From NCBI RefSeq assembly GCF_016786325.1, contig NZ_JADWYU010000141.1, positions 15,599 through 79,598 on the forward strand: a stretch of DNA of 64,000 nucleotides, in the 5' to 3' direction. Source of the DNA: Frankia nepalensis (GTDB lineage Bacteria; Actinomycetota; Actinomycetes; Frankiales; Frankiaceae). The position numbers and the translations under genes are program-made. Below the pieces are notes generated by a model, which worked only from the letters and a program-made list of their open reading frames with translations, made no database searches and was not told the DNA's origin. Positions 51,529 to 60,848 of this stretch are shown here, piece by piece (within the stretch, counting starts at the first letter, position 1; each line of letters starts with the position of its first letter).

Positions 51529-53100
51529 GTGAAACGTCGTGCCGCCGCGGTGCTCGCGGCCGTTGTCGTCTGTCTGGCCGCCGTGTCCCTCACCGCCTGC
51601 GGCGGGTCCGGCGGCTCGTCGTCCGGGTCGGGCTCGTCGTCCGTGAAGCCCGGGCGGGGTGGCTCGCTCACCGTCTCGCTGGCCACCGAGGCGCGTGGCC
51701 TCGACCCCTTCGTGGCAAGCCCGCAGGGCGCGGCGGACGGCAACCGCCTGATGGCGATCTACGATGTACTGCTGCGTTTCGACCCGAAGGCCGGGAAGAT
51801 CGAGCCGGGACTCGCGACCGGCGCCACCAGCGAGGACAACCTGACGTGGACGCTTAAGCTGCGCGAAGGCGTCACGTTCAGCGACGGGACGCCGTTCGAC
51901 GCCGAGGCCGTGAAGTACACCTGGGAGCAGCACGGCGTCCCCGAGAACGGGTCGCTGCAGAGCGCCGCGCTCAAGGGTGACTCGTTCACTGTGGTCGACC
52001 CGCTGACCCTGCGGATCACGCTGCCCGAGCCGAACGCGCACTTTGACAAGCTGATCGCCCGGAGCGTGCCCTACATCGGCTCTCCCACCGCGATGCGCAA
52101 GGGTCTCGCGGAGTTCTCGAAGAATCCGGTGGGTGCCGGGCCGTTCGTCGTCGAGGAATGGGTGCGCGACGACCATCTCACCCTGCGGCGAAACCCGACC
52201 TACTGGAACGCTCCGGCGCCGAATCTCGACGAGCTGACCTTCGTCGTCAACACCGACGAGCAGCAGCGTTACAACGCCTTCGTCGCCGGCCAGACGGACC
52301 TCATGCTGACCCAGACGGCCGAGACGATCGAGCGAGCCAACGCGGCCGGCACCGTCGTGGACCTCCATGAGCTCAACGGAGGGGACGCGCTCCTGTTCAA
52401 CAACGATCGGGCGCCCTTCGACGATGTCCGGGCTCGCCAGGCAGTCGCGGCGGCGCTGTCCCGGGAACGGCTCGACCAGGTGGTGTTCGGCGGGAAGGGA
52501 CTGCCAGGCGGCGACCTGTTCCGCGAGAACTCGCCGTTCCACGTCCCGGGTCTCGCCGCGGTGGACGGTGACACCGCCCGGGCGCAGCGGCTGCTGGACG
52601 AGCTCGCCGCGGACGGCAAGCCGTTGCGGTTCGACATCCTGATCCCGTCGTCGCCGCTGGCGCGGGCGTTGGGGGAGTACCTCCAGGCGGCGCTTGGCGG
52701 GCTGCGCAACATCGAGGTCGGGCTCAAGACGGTCGACTTCGTCAGCTACCAGGTCAAGGTGCTGTTCAACCGGGACTACGACCTGAGCTTCCTGACCATC
52801 CGGTTCGACGACCCGGAGCCCGTCCTGTGGAACCGGCTCCACTCCGACCGGACCGACAACTACGTCGGGTACCACAGCCCGGCGATGGACGCCGCGCTCG
52901 ACAGGGAACGCGCCACCGCGGACGGCCCCGAACGCCTCGCGGCCCTGACCGAGGTCCAGACGGTGTTCAGCCGGGACGTGCCGTTCTGGCTCTACCAGCA
53001 GTCGGTGGTCGGCGCGATCCACGGCGACGACGTCGCGGGCGTCGAGTTCTTCAACGAGGGCACGATGCGCGTCGACGCGCTCGGCCGGACCGACGGCTAG
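51529..53100 (+). CDS. ABC transporter substrate-binding lipoprotein (family 5)
   Basis: A 523-residue extracytoplasmic binding protein. The signal is MKRRAAAVLAAVVVCLAAVS followed by the lipobox LTAC, with lipidated C24. After a Gly/Ser linker the family-5 (DppA/OppA) pattern follows: YDVLLRFDPKAGKIEPGLAT, TWTLKLREGVTFSDGTPFDAEAVKYTW (in part) and FDIDILIPSS-type text later. GTG 51529 has GAAGAGG upstream; a longer frame from 51490 is not used because the signal begins here. It would deliver its ligand to the two permeases. Confidence 0.9.
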   Translation: MKRRAAAVLAAVVVCLAAVSLTACGGSGGSSSGSGSSSVKPGRGGSLTVSLATEARGLDPFVASPQGAADGNRLMAIYDVLLRFDPKAGKIEPGLATGATSEDNLTWTLKLREGVTFSDGTPFDAEAVKYTWEQHGVPENGSLQSAALKGDSFTVVDPLTLRITLPEPNAHFDKLIARSVPYIGSPTAMRKGLAEFSKNPVGAGPFVVEEWVRDDHLTLRRNPTYWNAPAPNLDELTFVVNTDEQQRYNAFVAGQTDLMLTQTAETIERANAAGTVVDLHELNGGDALLFNNDRAPFDDVRARQAVAAALSRERLDQVVFGGKGLPGGDLFRENSPFHVPGLAAVDGDTARAQRLLDELAADGKPLRFDILIPSSPLARALGEYLQAALGGLRNIEVGLKTVDFVSYQVKVLFNRDYDLSFLTIRFDDPEPVLWNRLHSDRTDNYVGYHSPAMDAALDRERATADGPERLAALTEVQTVFSRDVPFWLYQQSVVGAIHGDDVAGVEFFNEGTMRVDALGRTDG

Positions 53101-53102
53101 CC

Positions 53103-54140
53103 GTGGCCGCCCTCGCGGACACCGCGGTGGTCGGCGCCTCCGCGCCGCCTGGTGAGCCGCTGCTGCGGGTGTCGGGGCTGACCGTCGACATCCCCACGCC
53201 GCGCGGCCCGCTGCGGGCGCTGGACGACGTGTCCTTCGAGCTGGCCCCGCACCGGACGCTCGGGCTGGTCGGCGAGTCCGGGTCGGGCAAGTCGATGCTG
53301 GTCCGCACGATCATGGGAATCTCCCCGGCCCGGTCGACGGTCACCGGCTCGGTCCGGTTCGACGGCGTGGAGCTGACCAGCCTTCCGCGCCGCGCCGCGC
53401 GGTCGTACTGGGGCCGGCGGATCGCGATGGTGTTCCAGGACCCGACCACCTCGCTCAACCCGGTGCTCACCGTCGGTCGCCAGCTGACCGAGGCGACGCG
53501 GGCCCATCTGGGTCTCGGCCGCGCGCGGGCCACAGAGCGCGCCGTCGAGCTGCTCGACCTGGTCAGCATTCCGGAGCCGCGGCGACGGCTGCGCCAGTAC
53601 CCGCACGAGCTGTCCGGCGGGATGCGCCAGCGGGTCACCATCGCGATGGCGCTGGCCTGCGATCCCGACCTGCTCATCGCCGACGAGGCGACCACCGCGC
53701 TGGACGTCACGGTGCAGAAGCAGATCCTCGACCTGATCGCCGGGATCCAGCGGGAACGGGGCCTGGCGCTGATCCTGGTGAGCCACGACCTCGGCGTCGT
53801 CGCGGGCCGCACCGACGACATCGCCGTGCTCTACGGCGGCCGCGTCGCCGAGCGCGCCAGCACCCGGGTGCTGTTCGCCGGCCACCGCCATCCCTACAGC
53901 CAGGCGCTGCTCGCCGCGGTGCCGCGGCTGGACCGCCCCGCGGGCGCGGCCCCGCGGACGATCCCCGGCACGCCACCGGACCTCGTCCTCGCGCCGCCGG
54001 GCTGCCGGTTCGCCCCGCGCTGCCCGTCGGCCGAGGACGACTGCCACCGCGCCGCGCCCGCGCCGCGGCCGGGAGCCGACCCGACCCACGCGTACGCGTG
54101 CCTGCATCCGATCCCCACGACCAAGGCGGAGCGGCGGTGA
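53103..54140 (+). CDS. ABC transporter ATPase (DppD-like)
   Basis: A 345-residue ATPase. Walker A GESGSGKSM, signature LSGGMRQRVTIAM and Walker B LLIADEATTALDV are intact, with the switch His in LVSHDLGVV. The C-terminal oligopeptide/dipeptide extension with the Cys cluster is present (CRFAPRCPSAEDDC and CLHP), typical of DppD and possibly binding an iron-sulfur cluster. The GTG start (53103) lies two bases after the lipoprotein stop; its own TGA overlaps the next GTG. Confidence 0.92.
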   Translation: MAALADTAVVGASAPPGEPLLRVSGLTVDIPTPRGPLRALDDVSFELAPHRTLGLVGESGSGKSMLVRTIMGISPARSTVTGSVRFDGVELTSLPRRAARSYWGRRIAMVFQDPTTSLNPVLTVGRQLTEATRAHLGLGRARATERAVELLDLVSIPEPRRRLRQYPHELSGGMRQRVTIAMALACDPDLLIADEATTALDVTVQKQILDLIAGIQRERGLALILVSHDLGVVAGRTDDIAVLYGGRVAERASTRVLFAGHRHPYSQALLAAVPRLDRPAGAAPRTIPGTPPDLVLAPPGCRFAPRCPSAEDDCHRAAPAPRPGADPTHAYACLHPIPTTKAERR

Positions 54141-55267
54141 CCCAGACGACGACGGCACACGCGGCGGTGACACAGCCGGCGGTGACGCAACCGGCCATGG
54201 CACAGGCCCCGGCGCGCCCCGGCGCGCTGCTGCGCGTGGAGCATCTCGTGCAGCGCTACCGCGCCAGGGGCGCGGTCGTGCACGCGGTCTCCGACGTGAG
54301 CTTCGACCTGCTGCCCGGCGAGTGCCTCGGCCTGGTCGGCGAGTCCGGGTGCGGGAAGTCGACGACGGGGCGCGCGATCCTCCAGCTGCCCCGACCCACC
54401 GCCGGGCGGGTCGTCCTCGACGGCGAGGACCTCTGCGCCCTGGACCGGCGGCGGCTGCGGCACCGGCGGCACCGCCTTCAGATGATCTTCCAGGATCCGG
54501 TGGCCGCGCTCAACCCGCGGCGCAGGGTGCGCGACCTGGTCGTCGAGGGTCTCGACATCCAGCGTCAGCTGCCCGGCGGTGAGCGCGCTGCCCGGGCAGA
54601 CGCGCTGCTGCGCGACGTGGGCCTCGACCCCGAACTGGTCGGCGACCGGCGCCCGCACGAGCTGTCCGGCGGCCAGTGCCAGCGGGTAGCGATCGCGCGC
54701 GCCCTGGCCGTCGGCCCGGACGTGCTCGTCTGCGACGAGCCGGTGGCCTCGCTCGATGTCTCGGTGCAGGCCCAGGTCCTCACCCTGCTGGCCCGGCTGC
54801 GCGCCGAGCACCGCTTGGCCCTGCTCTTCGTCGCCCACGACCTCGCCGTCGTGCGCGCCGTCGTCGACCGCGTCGCGGTGATGTACCTGGGCACCATCGC
54901 CGAGATCGGTCCGGTCGACGCGGTGTACGACACCCCGGCCCATCCATACACCCGCGCGCTGCTCGACGCCGTGCCGGTCCCCGACCCGGCGGTCGACCCG
55001 GAGCAGGCGCCGTCGCTGACCGGCGAGCTGCCGTCGCCACTCGCCCCGCCGTCGGGCTGCCCTTTCCGGACGCGCTGCCCGCGGGCCGCCGACCGGTGCG
55101 CCGCCGAGCGTCCGCTGCCGCGGGCGGTCGGCCCCGACCACCACGTCGCCTGCCACTTCCCGCTCGTCGATCCGCTTCCCGACAGCACCTCCGGGGATGG
55201 CTCCCACGAGGACGGCTTCGGGCGGCCCGCGGGCGCGGGGGAGCGGGCCGGGCGCGACCGTGCATGA
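54137..55267 (+). CDS. ABC transporter ATPase (DppF-like)
   Basis: A 376-residue ATPase. Walker A GESGCGKSTTG, signature LSGGQCQRVAIARAL, Walker B VLVCDEPVASLDV, and the His switch LFVAHDLAVV. C-terminal Cys pattern CPFRTRCPRAADRCAAERP is present. The N-terminus has three VTQPA-like repeats. GTG 54137 overlaps the previous stop; the gene's own TGA overlaps the next ATG, keeping the operon tightly coupled. Confidence 0.92.
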   Translation: MTQTTTAHAAVTQPAVTQPAMAQAPARPGALLRVEHLVQRYRARGAVVHAVSDVSFDLLPGECLGLVGESGCGKSTTGRAILQLPRPTAGRVVLDGEDLCALDRRRLRHRRHRLQMIFQDPVAALNPRRRVRDLVVEGLDIQRQLPGGERAARADALLRDVGLDPELVGDRRPHELSGGQCQRVAIARALAVGPDVLVCDEPVASLDVSVQAQVLTLLARLRAEHRLALLFVAHDLAVVRAVVDRVAVMYLGTIAEIGPVDAVYDTPAHPYTRALLDAVPVPDPAVDPEQAPSLTGELPSPLAPPSGCPFRTRCPRAADRCAAERPLPRAVGPDHHVACHFPLVDPLPDSTSGDGSHEDGFGRPAGAGERAGRDRA

Positions 55268-56064
55268 GCATCGCCGACAACGCGGCGGCCGTCGTCGCGT
55301 CGCCCAGCACAGTCGCGTCGCCCAGCACAATGGCGCTCGTGACCGCCGACGCCCCACCTTCGGAACCGTCCCGCCCCCGCCGCGGCCGCAACCGCGACGC
55401 CGCCGCCCACCAGGCGATCCTCGACGCGACGGAGGCGCTCGTGCTCGAGCGCGGCTACCCGGCGCTGACGATCGAGGAGATCGCCGCCCGGGCGGGCGTC
55501 GGCAAGTCGACCGTCTACCGCTGGTGGCCGTCGCGGGCGCACCTGGCGGTCGAGCTGCTCGTCGACCGCTGGTTCGAGTGGGGAGAGGTCCCCGACACCG
55601 GCGACACCCGGCGCGACCTCGCCGAGTTCAGCGCGGTGAACTTCCGCAACCAGGCCAGCGCCGCCGGCCGGGTGATGCAGCAGCTCGCCGCCGACAGCCC
55701 GGCCGCGATGGCCCAGCTGCACGAACGCTTCGTGGTGCCACGCCGCCAGATGGGCCGCGCGATCCTCGAACGCGCGGTCCGCCGCGGCGACCTGCCGCCC
55801 AACGCGGACACCGAACTGATTCTCGACATCTTCGCCGGCGTGCCGGCCTACCAGATCTATTCCACCGGACGAATCCGGGACCTGCGCGACGTCGACCAGC
55901 TCGTCGACCTGGTGCTGCGCGGCACCACACCCACGCGCCAGCGCGGCCGGCCACGGACCGGTGCGGCGAGTACCCCACGCCGGACGAGCGCCCGCGGCGC
56001 GCCGACGCGCCCGATGCCCGCGACGGCGTCCCCGCCGAATGAGCCTCCCGAGGAGCCACCATGA
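55264..56064 (+). CDS. TetR regulator of the importer operon
   Basis: A 266-residue TetR protein. The HTH reads AILDATEALVLERGYPALTIEEIAARAGVGKSTVYRWWPSRAHLAVEL in segments, with the YRWWPSR recognition box. The ligand domain has RVMQQLAADSPAAMAQLHERFVVPRRQ. An unusual Pro/Arg/Thr-rich tail (residues about 225-266) follows. It starts ATG 55264 in overlap with the DppF stop and ends in overlap with the next ATG at 56061, so it is made with the transporter. Not closely related to the TetR pair at 32658 and 60015. Confidence 0.88.
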   Translation: MSIADNAAAVVASPSTVASPSTMALVTADAPPSEPSRPRRGRNRDAAAHQAILDATEALVLERGYPALTIEEIAARAGVGKSTVYRWWPSRAHLAVELLVDRWFEWGEVPDTGDTRRDLAEFSAVNFRNQASAAGRVMQQLAADSPAAMAQLHERFVVPRRQMGRAILERAVRRGDLPPNADTELILDIFAGVPAYQIYSTGRIRDLRDVDQLVDLVLRGTTPTRQRGRPRTGAASTPRRTSARGAPTRPMPATASPPNEPPEEPP

Positions 56065-57296
56065 GCGACACGACGGACCTGCCCGCCGCGACGACGGACC
56101 TGGACCTGCCCAAGTCCGCCGCCGGAGCGGCGATCCGCCGGGCCGACGCACGACTGCGCAGGCTCAGCCACGACGTGCACGCCAATCCTGAGACCCGCTT
56201 CACCGAGCTCAAGGCGACCGCCTGGGCCTCCGAGCTGCTCGAACGCCACGGCTTCGCCATCGAGCGCGGGGTGGCCGACCTGGAAACCGCCTTCGTGGCA
56301 AGCTACGGAACCGGCCCGCTCGTGCTCGGCATCTGCGCCGAGTACGACGCGCTCCCCACCATCGGACACGCCTGCGGACACAACATCATCTGCGCCTCGA
56401 GTGTCGGCGCCGGGCTCGGACTGGCCACCGTCGCCGACGACCTCGGCCTCACCGTCAAGGTGATCGGCACGCCTGCGGAGGAAGGCGGCGGTGGAAAGAT
56501 CATCATGCTGGACGCCGGGGTGTTCGACGGCGTGCACGCGGCGATGATGACGCACCCCTTCCCGGGGGACGCCGACATCCTCGACATGACGAACACGATG
56601 CTGGCCTCGGTGCAGTTCGAGGTCGAGTTCCGGGGCCGGGCCTCCCACGCCGCCGGCGGCCCGAGCCTCGGCATCAACGCGCTCGACGCGGTCACCGTCG
56701 CGCAGACCGCCATCGGCTTGCTGCGTCAGCAGCTCCCGATCGGCGACCTCGTTCACGGCATCGTCACCCACGGCGGCGACGCCCCGAACATCATTCCCGA
56801 GCGGACGGTGCTGAGCTACTACGTCCGATCCCTGACGATCGACCGGGCCGAGGCGCTGGACGCGAAGATCCGGCGCTGCTTCGAGGCAGGCGCGCTCGCG
56901 ACCGGCTGCGAGGTGGAGATCCGCTCCACCTCGCGCACCTATTCGCACATGGAGGCCGACGTCGACCTCACCCGGTTCTACGGGCGCAACGCCGCGGCGC
57001 TGGGCCGCGACGTCCTCGAGGTCCCGTCGAGCGCGCGGACGAGCGCCGGCGCGTCCACCGACATGGCGAACGTGTCACTCGCCCTGCCGGCCATCCACCC
57101 CGGCGTCGGCATCGCCCACGCGCGGGGCTTCCCGCACCACGCCGACTTCACCCGCGCCTGCGCCACCTCCGACGCCGACGCCACCCTCCTCCACGCCGCC
57201 ACGGCCCTGGCCTGGACCGCCATCGACGCCGCGGGCGACGCCGACGTCCGGGAGCGGCTGCTGCGCGGCGAGCGCAGGACCGAACCGGCCGGCTGA
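56061..57296 (+). CDS. M20 family amidohydrolase (AbgB-like)
   Basis: A 411-residue M20 metallohydrolase. Metal ligands appear in GHACGHNII (His and neighbouring Asp DAL region), TPAEEGGGGKI with the catalytic Glu pair, and THPFPGD and FPHHADF near the C-terminus. GRASHAAGGPSLGINALDAV is the dimerisation region. The relatives AbgB and peptidase-like hydrolases split p-aminobenzoyl-glutamate or N-acyl amino acids. It is the last gene of the ABC operon (ATGA overlap with tetR), so its substrate is probably the imported compound. Confidence 0.9.
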   Translation: MSDTTDLPAATTDLDLPKSAAGAAIRRADARLRRLSHDVHANPETRFTELKATAWASELLERHGFAIERGVADLETAFVASYGTGPLVLGICAEYDALPTIGHACGHNIICASSVGAGLGLATVADDLGLTVKVIGTPAEEGGGGKIIMLDAGVFDGVHAAMMTHPFPGDADILDMTNTMLASVQFEVEFRGRASHAAGGPSLGINALDAVTVAQTAIGLLRQQLPIGDLVHGIVTHGGDAPNIIPERTVLSYYVRSLTIDRAEALDAKIRRCFEAGALATGCEVEIRSTSRTYSHMEADVDLTRFYGRNAAALGRDVLEVPSSARTSAGASTDMANVSLALPAIHPGVGIAHARGFPHHADFTRACATSDADATLLHAATALAWTAIDAAGDADVRERLLRGERRTEPAG

Positions 57297-57397
57297 CCGG
57301 CGGCGATCACCACCGCACCCATGGCCCGTCCCGGCATTGGTCGTCGCCCGGCGGTCCCGCCACGCCGGGCGACGACCAGCCGCGGGCACCGAACTGG

Positions 57398-57410
57398 AAA
57401 GTATGACTTT
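57398..57410. promoter_or_regulatory. TetR-type operator before fused dehydrogenase 2
   Basis: AAAGT-ATG-ACTTT, a perfect 5-3-5 palindrome, 114 bases before the start codon at 57524. It is preceded by GG and followed by TTCC. Confidence 0.75.
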
Positions 57411-57523
57411 TTCCATCGTAGAGTTCTGTTCTCGCAGGCAGAGGACTGGGCGGCGCCCTGGCCGCCCGTGACGCGTCGTCGGACACGGTCGCCGCACCCG
57501 TCGGCGAGGCAGAGGGAGGCGTC

Positions 57524-59683
57524 ATGACGATCGCCATCGGCGAGGAACACCAGGAGGTCGCCCGGACCACCCGGGCGTTCCTGGATGGCCACCAGGCGCG
57601 GGCCGCGGGGCGCGAGCTGCTGGCCGCGCCGCCGACGGCGGTGCCGCAGTTCTGGAAGGAGCTCGCCGAGCTCGGCCTGCTCGGTCTGCACCTGCCGGAG
57701 GAGTTCGGGGGCGGTGGCGGCGGGTTGCCGGAGCTCGTCGTCGTGGTCGAGGAGCTTGGCCGGGCGGTCGCGCCGGGCCCGTTCCTGCCGACGATGGCGG
57801 CCTCGGCCGTGATCGCGGCTCAGGGTGGTCCGGACCTACGCGCGCGGCTGCTGCCTGGTCTCGCCGGCGGCGTGACGGTGGCCGCGCTCGGGCTTGGCGG
57901 GGCGTTGGCCCGTGACGGCGACACGCTGTCCGGTGACGCGGGTGCCGTGCTCGGCGGCGCTCTCGCCGAGGTCGTGCTGCTCGCCGTCGGCGACGACGTG
58001 GTGGTGGTGTCGACCGCGGCGCCGGGCGTCGCGATCGAGGTGCCGTCGTCGAACCTGGACCGGTCGCGGCCCTCGGCGCGGCTGCGTCTCGACGGCGTCC
58101 CGGTGACCCCTGACGCCATCCTTGTCGGTGCCCGTTCCTATGCCGAGGCGGTCCTGCGCACGCTGGTCGCGGCCGAGGCGGTCGGCGGTGCCCATGAGTG
58201 CGTGACGGCGGCGACCGAGTACGCGAAGGTCCGGGAGCAGTTCGGCCGCACGATCGGCAGCTTCCAGGCGGTCAAGCACCACCTGGCGAACATGCTGGTC
58301 GCGGCCGAGCTCGGTACCGCCGCGGCCTGGGACGCCGCGCGGGCTGCCGCGGGGCCCCGGGACGAGTTCGCGCTGGCCGCCGCGGTCGCGGCGGCGCTCG
58401 CCGTGCCGGCGTTCGTCGACAACGCCGAGCGCAACATCCAGTTGCACGGCGGCATCGGGTTCACCTGGGAGCACGACGCGCACCTGTTGCAGCGGCGGTC
58501 GCTGGCGCTGAAGGCGTTGTTTCCTCCGTTCGCGGCGGCGGCTGACGTCACCCGGCTCGGCCTGGCCGGGGTGGCGCGCACGACCGCTCTCGATCTGCCT
58601 CCGGAGGCTGAGGCGGCGCGCCCGGCCGTCCGGGAGCTGGCCGCGCAGCTTTCCGCGCTTCCCGTGGCCGAGCAGCGCCGGCGGCTGATCGAGACCGGCT
58701 ATGTGCAGCCGCACTGGCCCAAGCCGTGGGGGATCGAGGCGCCCGCCGGGCTTCAGCTGGTGATCGAGGAGGAGTTCCGGGCTGCCGGGGTCGGGCGGGT
58801 GAACCTGTCGATCACCGGTTGGGTGATCCTCACCTTGGTCCAGCACGGCAGCGCGGGCCAGGTGGATCGTTGGGTCCGGCCCGCGCTGGCCGGTGAGGAG
58901 ATCTGGTGCCAGCTGTTCAGCGAGCCCGGTGCCGGCTCCGACGCCGCGGCCGTGCGGACGTCGGCCACCCGGGCCGATGGCGGCTGGGTGGTGAGTGGTC
59001 AGAAGGTCTGGACCTCTGACGCGCACCTGTCTCGTTGGGGCCTGGCCACGGTTCGCACGGACCCGGCGGCCGGGAAGCATGACGGCATCACCACGATGGT
59101 GATCGACATGTCCGCGCCCGGTGTGGAGGTCCGCCCGCTGCGCCAGAGCACGGGGGACAGCATGTTCAACGAGGTGTTCCTTACCGACGTCTTCGTCCCG
59201 GACGCGGACGTCGTGGGGGCGCCCGGGGCGGGCTGGGCGGTGGCCCGCGCGACGCTCGGCAACGAGCGGGTGAGCCTCGGTGGAAGCGTCGACATGATGG
59301 GCTCGGTCGACCTTTTCGGGATGTACCGGGAGCACGGCCATCGGCTGCCCGGCGCCGAGGCCCGGATCGGTGCGCACCTGGCCGAGAATCTCGCGCTGCG
59401 CCAGCTCAACCTGCGCCGCGCCGAGCGGGCCGTCGCGGGCGGCGGGCCAGGGCCGGAGGGCAACATCACCAAGCTGGTGGTGGCCGAGCACGCGCAGCGC
59501 ACCGCCACCCTGGCCAGTGAGCTCGCGGGCGAACAGACCGCCTTCACCGACACCCTCGGTGGCGTCGGCTGGCGCCTGCTGATCTCCCGGGCGGCCACGA
59601 TCGCTGGCGGCACCTCGGAGATCGCCCGCAACCAGATCGCGGAACGCATCCTCGGTCTGCCCCGCGACCCACTGGCGCGCTGA
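57524..59683 (+). CDS. Fused two-domain acyl-CoA dehydrogenase 2
   Basis: A 719-residue protein of small+large acyl-CoA dehydrogenase type. The first half (1-350) has REQFGRTIGSFQAVKHHLANML and NIQLHGGIGFTWEHDAHLLQRR; the second half (about 390-719) has SEPGAGSDAAAVRTSATRAD, VSGQKVWTSDAHLSRWG and ISRAATIAGGTSEIARNQIA. It is shorter than the first fused copy (797) because the linker is short and less acidic. GGCGAGG upstream of ATG 57524. Its operator suggests TetR control. Probably acts on an unusual branched or cyclic acyl-CoA. Confidence 0.9.
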   Translation: MTIAIGEEHQEVARTTRAFLDGHQARAAGRELLAAPPTAVPQFWKELAELGLLGLHLPEEFGGGGGGLPELVVVVEELGRAVAPGPFLPTMAASAVIAAQGGPDLRARLLPGLAGGVTVAALGLGGALARDGDTLSGDAGAVLGGALAEVVLLAVGDDVVVVSTAAPGVAIEVPSSNLDRSRPSARLRLDGVPVTPDAILVGARSYAEAVLRTLVAAEAVGGAHECVTAATEYAKVREQFGRTIGSFQAVKHHLANMLVAAELGTAAAWDAARAAAGPRDEFALAAAVAAALAVPAFVDNAERNIQLHGGIGFTWEHDAHLLQRRSLALKALFPPFAAAADVTRLGLAGVARTTALDLPPEAEAARPAVRELAAQLSALPVAEQRRRLIETGYVQPHWPKPWGIEAPAGLQLVIEEEFRAAGVGRVNLSITGWVILTLVQHGSAGQVDRWVRPALAGEEIWCQLFSEPGAGSDAAAVRTSATRADGGWVVSGQKVWTSDAHLSRWGLATVRTDPAAGKHDGITTMVIDMSAPGVEVRPLRQSTGDSMFNEVFLTDVFVPDADVVGAPGAGWAVARATLGNERVSLGGSVDMMGSVDLFGMYREHGHRLPGAEARIGAHLAENLALRQLNLRRAERAVAGGGPGPEGNITKLVVAEHAQRTATLASELAGEQTAFTDTLGGVGWRLLISRAATIAGGTSEIARNQIAERILGLPRDPLAR

Positions 59684-59832
59684 CCCCTTCGCCGGGTCGG
59701 CGACCCACCCGCACCGGCCCGGCGTCGGCGTTGACGCTCGCCGCCGGCCGGCGGTCAGCGGCTTTGCCGCCGAGATCGGCCATGATCGTTACGTGATGTC
59801 GGTCGTGTGTGATTTCGGACTGTCGGTAATGG

Positions 59833-59845
59833 AAAGTCTGACTGT
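59833..59845. promoter_or_regulatory. TetR-type operator before tetR paralogue 2
   Basis: AAAGT-CTG-ACTGT, five of the last arm's bases matching except one, 169 bases before the tetR start at 60015, in the 331-base gap after the dehydrogenase. No other feature is seen in that gap. Confidence 0.65.
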
Positions 59846-60014
59846 ACGATGACGGCATGTCGGGTAGTTCTTGGGTGCGCGCATCCTCGTCCGAACAGCG
59901 CGTCGCGGCCGAGACCAGGCGAGTTCGTCGAGGCGCCGAGGACCGAGGGACGCGAGGTTCCGCTGACGCGTCCTGTCGAGGGCTCGCCCCGATCCGGGCG
60001 GTGGCGTGCACGCG

Positions 60015-60794
60015 ATGACGGGTGAACCGGCCGAGTGGGGCCAGGGGGACCTGGGGGCGGACTGGCAGCGGCGGGTGGTCGGGCGGTCGTTGCGTGGTGC
60101 CCAGCGTCGGTCGATTGATCAAGGTGGCCGGCTGGTCCGGGCCGCGGCGGTCGTGCTCGAGCGCTCGAATGGCCAGTCGCTCACGGTGCAGGAGGTGGCT
60201 GATGAGGCCGGCCAGTCTCTGCGGACGCTGTACCAGTACTTCTCGAGCAAAGAGGACCTGCTCCTGGCCGTGTTCGAGGAGGCGGTCCGGCTCTACGTAC
60301 AGCTGATCAGGACGGCGGTCGAAGGCTTCGACGATCCGGTTGAGCGGCTGGCCGGCACCCTCATCGCGGCGGCCCGGGTACCGGCGCTGCACGACCGCTC
60401 GGGTTTCGACCGGGGCCTGTCGCAGCTGCGGCTACAGCTCGGCCAGGCCGACCCTGAGTTGCTCGCGCGTGCCCAGGCGCCTGTGACGTCGCTGCTCGGT
60501 GAACTGGTCGAGGACGCCATGGCCGCGGCGCCGGAGCGCACGCTCGATACTGAGGCGGCCACTTTCTTCCTGGCCGCGGCGCGGACGTCGTTCGTGATGT
60601 CGAGCACGCTCGGGAACGAGTACGGGGTCCGGGTGTCCGACGTGATCGACCTGTCCGTGTTCTGTCTCGGTGGGCTCGGCCTGGGTCGGTCGCGGGAGTG
60701 GCACGAGTGGGTCGACGAGCGTCTCGCCCTGTCGGGGGAGGGGCGTTCCATCCTGCGGCGCCTGGCAAAGGGATCCAGCCTGGCCCGGCAGTAG
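60015..60794 (+). CDS. TetR family regulator (paralogue 2)
   Basis: A 259-residue TetR protein. HTH pieces LTVQEVADEAGQSLRTLYQYFSSKEDLLLAVFEEAV, with the same order of residues as paralogue 1 at 32658. Differences concentrate in the ligand-binding helices (DNA for IAGLDDP, for example), so the two may sense related compounds. ATG 60015 is used; GTG 60006 is possible. An operator lies 169 bases upstream. It probably controls the crotonase-dehydrogenase operon directly downstream. Confidence 0.9.
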   Translation: MTGEPAEWGQGDLGADWQRRVVGRSLRGAQRRSIDQGGRLVRAAAVVLERSNGQSLTVQEVADEAGQSLRTLYQYFSSKEDLLLAVFEEAVRLYVQLIRTAVEGFDDPVERLAGTLIAAARVPALHDRSGFDRGLSQLRLQLGQADPELLARAQAPVTSLLGELVEDAMAAAPERTLDTEAATFFLAAARTSFVMSSTLGNEYGVRVSDVIDLSVFCLGGLGLGRSREWHEWVDERLALSGEGRSILRRLAKGSSLARQ

Positions 60795-60833
60795 GGGTAG
60801 GCATCCGCCTGGGCCAGGTCGCGGCCCGGGCGA

Positions 60834-60848
60834 ACAAGTACGACTTGT
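60834..60848. promoter_or_regulatory. TetR-type operator before crotonase 2 operon
   Basis: ACAAGT-ACG-ACTTGT, a perfect 15-base palindrome and the best of the five related sites. It lies 181 bases before the start codon at 61030. Two CAGATCTG palindromes follow at about 60851 and 60973. Confidence 0.8.
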
